Assembly: GCA_025800385.1 (NCBI GenBank) | Contig: JAOXRS010000199.1 | Coordinates: 36,244 to 100,243 of the forward strand | Direction: 5' to 3' | From: Candidatus Albibeggiatoa sp. nov. NOAA | Lineage (GTDB): Bacteria; Pseudomonadota; Gammaproteobacteria; Beggiatoales; Beggiatoaceae | Length of the DNA stretch: 64,000 nucleotides | Position numbers and translations under genes: made by a program | The notes under the pieces: model-generated | What the model saw: only the letters and a program-made list of their open reading frames with translations | What the model was told of the DNA's origin: nothing | Databases searched by the model: none | Part shown: positions 45,818 to 54,385 of the stretch, one piece after another | Layout of the letters: every line of letters begins with the position of its first letter | Position numbering within the stretch: position 1 is the stretch's first letter

Positions 45818-46561
45818 TTGAAAGTTAATAATGAGTGGATGAATATTTCTGACTTAATGTCGGGTTTGATGATGATATTTCTGTTTATTGCCATCGCTTT
45901 TATGCTGGAAACCCAAACTGAACAAGAGGAAATGCGCGAATCCAAAGTGCGGGCTGAAGAGTTGGCAGCGAAGTTAAAGAAAACCCAAGATTCTATTAAA
46001 GAAATTGCCGTAACTTATAGAACATCGCAACAATCTTTAAATCTTGATTTAACCAATGAATTTCAAAAAGATTTAAAAAGCTGGGGGGCGGAAATTACCA
46101 AAGATAATATTGTAAGATTTCACTCACCTGACGTACTGTTTGAGATTGGCAGCAGCAAGGTATCAGCGCGTTTTCAGGAAATATTGCGTGATTTTTTTCC
46201 ACGTTATATTGCGGTACTGACATCTGAAAAATATATCAATGAAATTGATGAAATCAGAGTTGAAGGTCATACTTCCAATGATTGGAATAATCGTACTTCA
46301 GATCACGCTATTTATCTGAATAATATGAAGCTTTCTCAAAATAGAGCCAATAGTGTATTGACCTATTGTTATGGAATTCAACATACAAATATTGATAGAA
46401 AGTGGTTAGAAAAAAAATTTAGAGCGAATGGCATGTCATTCTCAAAATTAATTTACCAAAAAAATGGCCAACCCGATGCAATTAAATCCAGAAGAGTGGA
46501 ATTTAAAGTATTAACCAATGCTCAGGAAAAAATTTATAGAATTGTTGAACAGTTGGAATAA
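45818..46561 (+). CDS. MotB/OmpA-like protein (ZorB-like)
   Basis: 247 residues from a TTG start at 45818, just after the HNH stop, with AAGGA upstream; longer (45782) and shorter (45839) starts are possible. One membrane helix near 12-31 preceded by Asp12 in S-D-L-M-S-G-L-M-M, comparable to the proton-binding Asp of MotB/ZorB. A coiled-coil linker (35-75) leads to an OmpA-like peptidoglycan-binding domain (105-240) with V-E-G-H-T-S-N near 150 and L-S-Q-N-R-A near 173. It would anchor the channel complex to the wall. Third gene of the cassette. Confidence 0.8.
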   Translation: MKVNNEWMNISDLMSGLMMIFLFIAIAFMLETQTEQEEMRESKVRAEELAAKLKKTQDSIKEIAVTYRTSQQSLNLDLTNEFQKDLKSWGAEITKDNIVRFHSPDVLFEIGSSKVSARFQEILRDFFPRYIAVLTSEKYINEIDEIRVEGHTSNDWNNRTSDHAIYLNNMKLSQNRANSVLTYCYGIQHTNIDRKWLEKKFRANGMSFSKLIYQKNGQPDAIKSRRVEFKVLTNAQEKIYRIVEQLE

Positions 46562-46815
46562 GCTATACCATATTTTAAAAAACTAGCCCCGAAAATATAA
46601 ATCGGCCAATTTAGCTTAAAAAAACAATAATAGCTATGTCTTTAGATTCGTTTTCCATTAGCCTACCCTTTTATACCAGCAAACTGCCTATATGCTGTAT
46701 CTGATATTTGACATATACTAGAGCACTTTGTGATAAGTTGAGTTTATATATTTATAAATTTTGATAACAAGCTCGGCTTCACACCATTTAAAGCAATCAT
46801 CAGAGGAGAAAGCCA

Positions 46816-48336
46816 ATGCAGTATGCAAATCCAAATACTGAAGGTGCAGTGGTTAACTTTAAAGACAGCTATGATAATTTCATTGGTGGTGAATGGGTTG
46901 CACCTGTAGATGGGGCATATTTTGACAATATTTCACCCGTGAATGGTAAGCCATTTTGTAAAATCCCCCGCTCGAATGAAAAAGATATTGAACTTGCGTT
47001 AGATGCAGCACATGCGGCAAAAGAGGCATGGGGCAAAACCTCTGTTGCGGAACGTTCGAATGTTTTATTGAAAATTGCAGATCGAATTGAAGCCAATTTA
47101 GAAATGTTGGCTGTGGCGGAAACATGGGATAACGGTAAAGCGGTACGTGAAACGCTCAACGCAGACATTCCGTTAACAGCTGACCATTTCCGTTATTTTG
47201 CAGGTTGTATCCGTGCACAAGAAGGTAGTATCGGCGAAATTGATGAAAAAACTATCGCCTATCATTTCCATGAACCACTTGGCGTTGTGGGTCAAATCAT
47301 TCCTTGGAACTTCCCTATTTTAATGGCGGCTTGGAAATTAGCTCCCGCTTTGGCTGCTGGCAACTGCGTAGTGTTAAAACCTGCAGAACAAACACCTGTA
47401 TCGATTTTGTTAGTGATTGAATTAATTAGTGATTTATTACCCAAAGGCGTGCTTAATGTGGTCAATGGATTTGGTGCAGAAGCAGGCCAAGCCCTCGCAA
47501 CTAGCACACGAATTGCCAAAATTGCATTTACAGGCTCGACCCCTGTGGGTTCAAAGATTATGGAATATGCTGCAAAAAATATTATTCCTTCAACTGTTGA
47601 GCTGGGCGGTAAATCACCAAACGTTTATTTCTCTGACATCATGGCGCATGAAGATGAGTTCTTAAGCAAATGTGTTGAAGGTGCAGTATTGGCGTTTTTC
47701 AACCAAGGCGAAGTGTGTACTTGCCCATCACGTTTGTTAATTCAAGAAGATATTTATGACAAATTTATCGGTATGGTGATTGAGCGGGCAAACCAAATTA
47801 AACGCGGCAATCCATTAGATACAGAAGTCATGGTTGGTGCACAGGCTTCACAAGAACAATACGACAAGATTTTGAGTTATTTACAAATTGGTCGTGATGA
47901 AGGCGCAGAAGTGCTAATCGGTGGTGACGTTGAGAAGTTAGACAGCGATTATGGTGATGGATATTACATTCAGCCGACATTATTGAAAGGCACGAATGAG
48001 ATGCGCGTGTTCCAAGAAGAAATCTTTGGCCCTGTGGTATCAGTGGCGACGTTTAAAGATGAAGCTGAAGCCTTGGCGATTGCAAATGATACCGAATTTG
48101 GTTTAGGTGCAGGCGTTTGGACGCGAGATATGAATTTATCTTACCGTATGGGTCGTGGCATTCAAGCGGGTCGGGTTTGGACAAATTGCTATCATGTTTA
48201 TCCTGCTCATGCGGCATTCGGTGGCTATAAAAAATCAGGTGTGGGACGTGAAACCCATAAAATGATGTTAGAACATTATCAACACACGAAAAACTTACTT
48301 GTCAGTTATGATACAAATCCGTTAGGTTTCTTCTAA
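46816..48336 (+). CDS. NAD-dependent aldehyde dehydrogenase
   Basis: 506 residues, length and start (M-Q-Y-A-N-P) typical of the acetaldehyde dehydrogenase group (ExaC/AcoD/AldB-like). GAGGAGAAAGCCAATG is a strong ribosome site. The NAD fold has P-W-N-F-P near 161 and G-S-T-P-V-G near 239, the general base Glu is in E-L-G-G-K-S near 262, and the catalytic Cys is in N-Q-G-E-V-C-T-C near 300. Oxidises an aldehyde to the acid. Isolated gene, followed by a hairpin. Confidence 0.95.
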   Translation: MQYANPNTEGAVVNFKDSYDNFIGGEWVAPVDGAYFDNISPVNGKPFCKIPRSNEKDIELALDAAHAAKEAWGKTSVAERSNVLLKIADRIEANLEMLAVAETWDNGKAVRETLNADIPLTADHFRYFAGCIRAQEGSIGEIDEKTIAYHFHEPLGVVGQIIPWNFPILMAAWKLAPALAAGNCVVLKPAEQTPVSILLVIELISDLLPKGVLNVVNGFGAEAGQALATSTRIAKIAFTGSTPVGSKIMEYAAKNIIPSTVELGGKSPNVYFSDIMAHEDEFLSKCVEGAVLAFFNQGEVCTCPSRLLIQEDIYDKFIGMVIERANQIKRGNPLDTEVMVGAQASQEQYDKILSYLQIGRDEGAEVLIGGDVEKLDSDYGDGYYIQPTLLKGTNEMRVFQEEIFGPVVSVATFKDEAEALAIANDTEFGLGAGVWTRDMNLSYRMGRGIQAGRVWTNCYHVYPAHAAFGGYKKSGVGRETHKMMLEHYQHTKNLLVSYDTNPLGFF

Positions 48337-48347
48337 TCGGTATGCTT

Positions 48348-48380
48348 AGGACTGCCAATCTTTAAATGACTGGTAGTCCT
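48348..48380. terminator. Hairpin between aldehyde dehydrogenase and phosphomannomutase genes
   Basis: AGGACTGCCA / TGGTAGTCCT, ten pairs with one wobble and a 13-base loop, between two convergent genes. No strong U-tract on either side. The right arm is identical to the left arm of the hairpin after pfp. Confidence 0.55.
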
Positions 48381-48393
48381 CCTATACATTCAC

Positions 48394-49758
48394 TTAAAAC
48401 GGCAATTTCAAACCTTCATCAATGGCTAAAAACTGGCGACGGAAATCTTGTTGAATTCGCTCTAAAGCCTCATCTGTTTCAGCCTCAAATCGAATCACTA
48501 AACAAGGTGTAGTATTCGATGGACGTACTAAACCCCAACCATCAGCAAAATCAGCACGTAAACCATCAATCGTGGTAATCTCCGCGCCATCAAACCCAAA
48601 ACTATCCAATACTTTCTTCATCAACTCAAAATTTTCCCCTTCTTTTTCTAATTCGAGCTTCAACTCTGGGGTGCTAACTGCATTTGGTAACGTGGTAAAA
48701 ATTTCAGTCGGTGTACGTTCATCTTTGGCTAAAATTTCCAGCAAACGCGCTGCTGTATACAATGCATCATCAAATCCATACCAACGCTCTTTAAAGAAAA
48801 TATGCCCGCTCATTTCACCACCGAGTAAGGCCTGCTGCTCTTTGATTTTGGATTTAATCAAGGAATGACCCGTGCGCCACATCACAGGTTTGCCGCCTTG
48901 TGCCGCAATGCTTTTGCCTAAATGACGGCTACATTTCACATCGTACACAATCGCTGCATTTGGATTACGGCTTAAAATATCACTTGCATATAAAATCATC
49001 TGACGGTCAGGCCAAATCACTGCACCATCTTTATCTACCACGCCCAAACGGTCGCCATCACCGTCAAAGCCTAATCCTAAATCCGCACCTGTCTCTTTCA
49101 CAGTTTTGATTAAATCTTGCAAGTTTTTCAACACGGTTGGATCAGGATGATGATTCGGGAAATTGCCATCAACTTCACAAAATAATTCAATTACTTCGCA
49201 ACCTAATGCTTTCAATAATTGAGGGGCTAAATTGCCTGCTGCGCCATTGCCACAATCGACTACGACTTTAAACGGCCGTTGCAACTTCACATCTTGCACA
49301 ATGCATTGAATGTAATCTTGTTGAATATCTTGAGTTTTTAATTCGCCTTCACCTGTAATAAAATCTTGTTGCTCAACACGACGCTTTAAAGTCTGAATTG
49401 CCTCATCTGCCAAGGTTTCCCCATCAATCATAATCTTCATGCCATTATAATTAGATGGGTTATGGCTACCCGTGAGCATCACGCCACTGCCTGTTTTTAA
49501 GTGGTACGTTGCAAAATATAATACTGGAGTTGGAATCATACCAATATCGATGACATCGCGTCCTGCCATACGCAAACCCTTAATCAAGGCTTGAATCAAC
49601 TCAGAACCAGACAAACGCCCATCACGCCCCACTGCCACCGTTTTTTGATTTTTTAAAGCGGCCTCACTGCCAATCGCTTGCCCAATTTGGGTCACAATTT
49701 CAGGGGTTAAACTCTCGCCGACAATGCCACGAATATCATATGCACGAAAAATAGACAC
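48394..49758 (-). CDS. algC: Phosphomannomutase/phosphoglucomutase
   Basis: 454 residues. Interconverts mannose 6-P and 1-P (and glucose equivalents) for polysaccharide and LPS synthesis. The phosphoserine loop is T-G-S-H-N-P (Ser98), the metal site is D-G-D-G-D-R near 237-242, the sugar loop is G-E-M-S-G-H near 318, and the phosphate-binding C-terminal loop has R-P-S-N-T-T-P near 416. Length fits the AlgC/ManB family; the AlgC name is by homology only. Monocistronic. Confidence 0.9.
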   Translation of the reverse strand: MSIFRAYDIRGIVGESLTPEIVTQIGQAIGSEAALKNQKTVAVGRDGRLSGSELIQALIKGLRMAGRDVIDIGMIPTPVLYFATYHLKTGSGVMLTGSHNPSNYNGMKIMIDGETLADEAIQTLKRRVEQQDFITGEGELKTQDIQQDYIQCIVQDVKLQRPFKVVVDCGNGAAGNLAPQLLKALGCEVIELFCEVDGNFPNHHPDPTVLKNLQDLIKTVKETGADLGLGFDGDGDRLGVVDKDGAVIWPDRQMILYASDILSRNPNAAIVYDVKCSRHLGKSIAAQGGKPVMWRTGHSLIKSKIKEQQALLGGEMSGHIFFKERWYGFDDALYTAARLLEILAKDERTPTEIFTTLPNAVSTPELKLELEKEGENFELMKKVLDSFGFDGAEITTIDGLRADFADGWGLVRPSNTTPCLVIRFEAETDEALERIQQDFRRQFLAIDEGLKLPF

Positions 49759-49921
49759 GAAACCATCCTTTTATTGAAAACGGCTGATAAATTGGATTAA
49801 AGCCATAAAATGTTTGTTAAGCACAATATTACTTAAATTTTAACAACAATGCAGAATTATCTAGGTCTGAGATGAGAAAGGAGAGTGTATTTATATCCAG
49901 GCTAAAGCAAGTAAATAGAAT

Positions 49922-49969
49922 AAAAAAAGGAATGCTATACGTTTTTATACTCAGCTGTATCAGCATTCC
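49922..49969 (-). terminator. Rho-independent terminator of the pentapeptide gene
   Basis: Minus-strand hairpin GGAATGCT-GATAC / GTATA-GCATTCC with a short bulge and a run of seven T residues directly after the stem (49922-49928), 27 bases past the stop. Confidence 0.8.
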
Positions 49970-49995
49970 CTATTTGAAAAAAGTTTTTAAAGTCA

Positions 49996-50532
49996 CTAAC
50001 GCCTCACATTCTTCGCGCCCCTGAAATTGCCATTTTTCGCACCCTTTAACTTTGCACCGCGCAAGTCCGCCTGTCGAAATTTTGCACCGCGCAAGTTGGC
50101 TCGACGTAAATCTGCACCGCGTAAATTCGCTCCACGCAAATCCGCATAACTCAAATTAGCGCGACCTAAACGTGCACCGCGTAAATTCGCTCCACGCAAG
50201 TTGGCGCGATTTAAATTAGCACTGGCCATTTTGGCACTACGTAAATTAGCATAACGTAAACGGGCGCGGGTTAAATTGGCTCGGGTTAGGTCAGCACCCC
50301 GCAAGTTTGCACCCCGTAATCGGGCATTGCGCAAATTGGCACTACGTAATTTAGCCCGAATGAGGCGGCTACCTGTGAGGTTAGCACTGGCTAAGTTACA
50401 GCGGTTGCAATTTTTGGTTTTTTTGAGCCGAGAAACATGTGTTGCGTTTGCAGCATAAGTTGAGCTAATTTCCCCTACAAAGCTGACAAAAACAGAGATA
50501 CATAGAATTAAAGCAACCCGTTTCGCATTCAT
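49996..50532 (-). CDS. Secreted pentapeptide repeat protein
   Basis: 178 residues with a signal peptide (1-28, T-Y-A-A). Residues about 40-172 are almost pure pentapeptide repeats A-(N/R/D)-L-x-x with many A-N-L-R-G and A-R-L-x-x, which fold into a right-handed quadrilateral beta-helix. The helix is unusually Arg-rich, so it has a strongly basic surface. Two Cys (N-C-N-R-C-N) sit just before the helix. Probably periplasmic. Unlike Qnr proteins it is exported, so DNA gyrase protection is unlikely. Confidence 0.85.
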   Translation of the reverse strand: MNAKRVALILCISVFVSFVGEISSTYAANATHVSRLKKTKNCNRCNLASANLTGSRLIRAKLRSANLRNARLRGANLRGADLTRANLTRARLRYANLRSAKMASANLNRANLRGANLRGARLGRANLSYADLRGANLRGADLRRANLRGAKFRQADLRGAKLKGAKNGNFRGAKNVRR

Positions 50533-50816
50533 AACAAACCCTTTTGTATAACAATTAACAGCAATAATAAAGTGCGTGCTTAGATTCTATTTATGCTTCA
50601 GGTCAGACTCGTGAGATTATAAAATCTGCAGAGTTTTAGCAGGTAGGTCTTATAGTTATTAATATTAGCATAAGACGCACACACTTAAGCTTCAAATTAC
50701 TTTGCAATTAGTTAGATCAAATCGTAGATAGATGGTGTCATTACAGCCGTTTGGTCATCGGTTCAATACTGTAAAAAATCATGCCATACCTAAATGATAG
50801 GAATATTAATATGCTG

Positions 50817-52088
50817 TTAAAATGAAAAAAACTCATCCCATTGTTTGTCCAAACGTTGACAAGCTGTTTTTAAATCTAATGCTTTGAGTACGCCATTTTC
50901 CGATGTTAATAACTGCTCTTCTGTGAGTTTACGCAAGCCATCATCCACTTCAAAATCGACATTAATTTCATATTTTTCATGCAAATATTGTTCAATCGTT
51001 TTATCTAGCTCAGCTTCAGTCCATAGCTGGTCAGGTTGTGTAAATAGGAAGTAATAAGCTAAAACTGCTTCCTTACATTCTTCATCTTCAGCTAAGTCAT
51101 TCAGATAACCAAACACACCAGAATTATTATCTAAATTATGAAAATATAAATTGCGCGACAGCACCATCATATATTTTGTCTGATGATTAAACACATTCAT
51201 GACTTGACGTACAATAACCGCAACAAAACCAAAAATTGCAAATAAAAACCCCAGTGGATTGGTTGCAATCAAACTCATCTTACCCAAAAGTGCAATTGTG
51301 CCACCAATAACACCGCCACTGCCTGTAATCGCAATCTTTAATTTATCAAACAGTTTAAAGCGTATTTTCTGGTTTGGAAACAACATTTCTAAATCATAAC
51401 GCGGGATATTTTTAAACAACTTCACAAAAATGTGTTTTTCAATATCCGTATTTTCTAACTCTTTATTGTAAAAACGTTTTAACTGCTGAATTGCCTGCTT
51501 TTCTGATAAATTCGGATCAGCTTGCATCATTTCTCGTACACGTTGTACTTTTGTTTTAAAATTAAGCAGTAAAAATAAGCGTTTATATATCGGTACTTCA
51601 ATTTTTTGCTTAAATAAAAATAAACTCCGCCAATCACGCCTATATTCAATTTTTGTTGCCGCCCCACGATAATAAAGCAGCATATCGGCATAATCATCTA
51701 AGTTGACCGTGACATTGATACCATAAGGTGAGGCCTCGGTCATAGCAAGATTCATTTCATCAACCGAGATTGCTTCATAGTTAGCATGATTCAAAAGACT
51801 TTTTACATGCTTCATTAAATTATCACGAAGTTGTTGACAATCTTGCTGTGAATATTGTTTCTTTGTCGTGACATCACAATCAGGATCAAACGGTTGATAG
51901 GCGTGCTTGATTTCATCGAGTTGTTTTTTAAATTTATAGTGATATAAAGCTGCAAATACGTGACAAAAACTACGAAAATTTTTTCTTTGCTCTTCGCTCC
52001 AATCTGGTGTTTGACATAGGTCATCTACAATTTCTTGTAAACTGACGGAGATAAAACGTTGACGGTCATCATCAATAATTGTATTCAT
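50817..52088 (-). CDS. DUF3754/TMEM143-like membrane protein
   Basis: 423 residues from the ATG at 52088; the frame opens six codons earlier at TTG. A soluble N-terminal domain (1-240) with the family block R-D-W-R-S-L-F-L-F-K-Q-K-I-E-V-P-I-Y-K-R is followed by two membrane helices (about 257-275 and 280-298) and a soluble C-terminal domain with acidic helices. Proteins of this family (mitochondrial TMEM143 in animals, DUF3754 in bacteria and plants) have no established function. Monocistronic. Confidence 0.75.
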   Translation of the reverse strand: MNTIIDDDRQRFISVSLQEIVDDLCQTPDWSEEQRKNFRSFCHVFAALYHYKFKKQLDEIKHAYQPFDPDCDVTTKKQYSQQDCQQLRDNLMKHVKSLLNHANYEAISVDEMNLAMTEASPYGINVTVNLDDYADMLLYYRGAATKIEYRRDWRSLFLFKQKIEVPIYKRLFLLLNFKTKVQRVREMMQADPNLSEKQAIQQLKRFYNKELENTDIEKHIFVKLFKNIPRYDLEMLFPNQKIRFKLFDKLKIAITGSGGVIGGTIALLGKMSLIATNPLGFLFAIFGFVAVIVRQVMNVFNHQTKYMMVLSRNLYFHNLDNNSGVFGYLNDLAEDEECKEAVLAYYFLFTQPDQLWTEAELDKTIEQYLHEKYEINVDFEVDDGLRKLTEEQLLTSENGVLKALDLKTACQRLDKQWDEFFSF

Positions 52089-52250
52089 CAGCTTCAGCTC
52101 GCCCAATGATTTAATTGATTTAGTATATTGAGTATATAGCCATTTTTTTGGCTTTGCCTTGTTTCAGGCATTTGGTTTGATGGTTTACGCATTATGATAA
52201 CAAAATACGTTAAAATGCACCTTCTTTCTACAACGATAAACCAAGCAATT

Positions 52251-53291
52251 ATGACTCAACAATACGATACTATCCGTGCGGTCATTTGGCAAGATAATGT
52301 CCTGAAGCTTTTAGACCAGCGCAAGCTGCCGCATGAAGAAATATTATTAACGCTTGAAACGGCTGCAGACACAGCACAAGCAATTAAGGATATGGTGGTA
52401 CGCGGTGCACCTGCAATTGGGGTGACGGCAGCATTTGGTGTGGTATTAGCAGCCCGTGCAGCTTATGCGAAAAACCCTGAGAATTGGCGAGCTGAAATTG
52501 CTGAAGACTTAGATATTCTAGCCAATGCACGTCCAACAGCGGTGAATTTAGTTTGGGCGTTAGAAGTCATGAAAGGCTTATTTGACGGCATTGAGGGTGA
52601 TCCTGAGCCGACATTACTTGCAGAAGCACAACGTATTCATGAAGAAGATATTGCAGCCAATCGTACCATGGGTGAATTAGGTTCGGCTTTATTCCCTGAA
52701 AACTGCCGTGTGCTAACTCATTGTAATACAGGTTCATTGGCTACAGGCGGTTATGGTACAGCTTTGGGTGTGATTCGTAGTGGTTATGCCAATGCTAAAG
52801 TCACAGATGTGTATGCAGATGAAACCCGCCCTTGGATGCAAGGTGCTCGTTTAACGGCTTGGGAATTGGTACAAGATAAAATCCCCGTCACCTTAGTGGT
52901 TGAAGGTGCAGCAGCGACTTTAATGCGTCAGGGTAAAGTAGATTGGGTTGTGGTCGGTTCAGATCGAATTACAGCCAATGGCGATGTGGCGAACAAGATT
53001 GGTACATATAGTTTAGCGGTATTAGCACGGCAGCATGGTGTAAAATTTATGGTGGTCGCGCCAATGTCAACCGTAGATTATAACTTACCAAATGGTGATG
53101 CAATTGAAATTGAACAACGTGCTTATGAAGAAGTATTAAGTATCGGTGGACAACAGATTGCGGCTGAGGGAGCGAATGCGTGGAATCCTGTATTTGACGT
53201 AACACCAGCGGAATTAGTCGATGCAATTGTGACTGAAAAAGGGGTTGTAGAAAATCCAACGACTGAAAAAATGGCTGAATTGCTGAAATAA
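52251..53291 (+). CDS. mtnA: S-methyl-5-thioribose-1-phosphate isomerase
   Basis: 346 residues from the ATG at 52251 (M-T-Q-Q-Y-D-T-I-R); the frame opens 19 codons earlier. Second step of the methionine salvage pathway, converting methylthioribose-1-P to methylthioribulose-1-P. The active-site Cys is in T-H-C-N-T-G near 161, and the catalytic Asp is in G-S-D-R-I-T near 240, with N-K-I-G-T-Y following. R-G-A-P-A-I-G near 52 is conserved. No other mtn genes lie nearby. Confidence 0.95.
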   Translation: MTQQYDTIRAVIWQDNVLKLLDQRKLPHEEILLTLETAADTAQAIKDMVVRGAPAIGVTAAFGVVLAARAAYAKNPENWRAEIAEDLDILANARPTAVNLVWALEVMKGLFDGIEGDPEPTLLAEAQRIHEEDIAANRTMGELGSALFPENCRVLTHCNTGSLATGGYGTALGVIRSGYANAKVTDVYADETRPWMQGARLTAWELVQDKIPVTLVVEGAAATLMRQGKVDWVVVGSDRITANGDVANKIGTYSLAVLARQHGVKFMVVAPMSTVDYNLPNGDAIEIEQRAYEEVLSIGGQQIAAEGANAWNPVFDVTPAELVDAIVTEKGVVENPTTEKMAELLK

Positions 53292-53296
53292 TGATT

Positions 53297-53336
53297 AAAG
53301 GACTGTTAGGGTTTTTGCAAACTCTGACAATCCTTT
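53297..53336 (+). terminator. Terminator-like hairpin after mtnA
   Basis: AAAGGACTGTTAG / CTGACAATCCTTT, 13 positions with one mismatch and one wobble, ending in TTTT. It begins six bases past the mtnA stop. The core GGACTGYYA resembles the stems after pfp and the aldehyde dehydrogenase gene. Confidence 0.6.
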
Positions 53337-53402
53337 TAACATAACCAATATGTAAGTTTAAAGACGCTATACAAACATGTCTCTAAACTTGTCTACTAAT
53401 GG

Positions 53403-54269
53403 TTATGGGTGTTCTATTTTGAAACGGGCTTTTGCGCTATGCTCAAGTAAATCTACTAAGCCATAGTCAGGATATAACGCTTTCATTTTATTAATCACTT
53501 CATCAGCTGATTTGCCTTCAGCCATGATTTTATCAAACTGATTGATATACTCGATCACTTTATCCACAATGCTAATATCACTTAAACCCGCATTCACAGG
53601 TTTGTGCCCCGGTACAATCACATCAATATCGTTGGCTTTTTCTTTGATTCTTTCTAAATTAGCGATCCAGCGCATCCGAGCAACATGGTCGTTTTCTGCT
53701 AACCAAAGATGTGCGCGGTCATAAATCATATCAGTTGCAATCAAGGTTTTGCTACCCGGTAAATACACAACCGTTTCGTGTGTGGTATCACCTTGGTCAA
53801 AATGGAAAATATCAAAAGAACAATCCCCAAATTGCACTTTAGTTTCATCATAAGGCGCAGGAATAATTAAAGTGCTGGTAATATCTTTATCAGAGCTATA
53901 GCGATCAATATTTTTCTGACCCGTAGCCTTAATCCGCTCCACAACAGGCGTGGTTGCATATACTTTTGCTTTTGGAAAACGTGCAGTTAATGCGGATAAG
54001 CCTAAGTAGTGATCTGGATGTGCGTGACTAATCCAAATCGCTTGTAAATCTCTGCCTCTAGCTTCGATCAAGCCTGCTACTCGATTGGCTTGCGATAACT
54101 TCATCTGTGCATCGACAACCATCGCTTTTTCTTCTGCCATCACAATCGTTGACGTAACCAGAAAATCTTTACCTGTAATTGTTTCGATTTCCAATTTGTC
54201 ACACTTATCAGCGGCAAAGGCAGAGAATGACGCAAGGCATAAGCCGAATACTATGCTGTTTCGTAACAT
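53403..54269 (-). CDS. Exported MBL-fold metallo-hydrolase
   Basis: 288 residues from the ATG at 54269, which begins a signal peptide cleaved after S-A-F-A (near 19). The metallo-beta-lactamase motif is H-A-H-P-D-H near 85, with further zinc ligands in T-H-E-T-V and G-H-K-P-V. This family includes periplasmic hydrolases of varied substrates, including some beta-lactamases, but I see nothing that assigns beta-lactamase activity. Monocistronic. Confidence 0.85.
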   Translation of the reverse strand: MLRNSIVFGLCLASFSAFAADKCDKLEIETITGKDFLVTSTIVMAEEKAMVVDAQMKLSQANRVAGLIEARGRDLQAIWISHAHPDHYLGLSALTARFPKAKVYATTPVVERIKATGQKNIDRYSSDKDITSTLIIPAPYDETKVQFGDCSFDIFHFDQGDTTHETVVYLPGSKTLIATDMIYDRAHLWLAENDHVARMRWIANLERIKEKANDIDVIVPGHKPVNAGLSDISIVDKVIEYINQFDKIMAEGKSADEVINKMKALYPDYGLVDLLEHSAKARFKIEHP

Positions 54270-54385
54270 TGATGAATCCTCTTGTTTGGTCTGAGAGAGT
54301 CGCATTATCACAGCTATATTAAAATATATTTATTGAATTGCTTGCAATAATGTCAGCACGATTATTAAGCAATAAAAAAGCCAGT

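Noticed and set aside
45763..45945. Minus-strand frame across the HNH/OmpA junction
   Set aside because: Antisense shadow; no ribosome site and the sense genes are clear.
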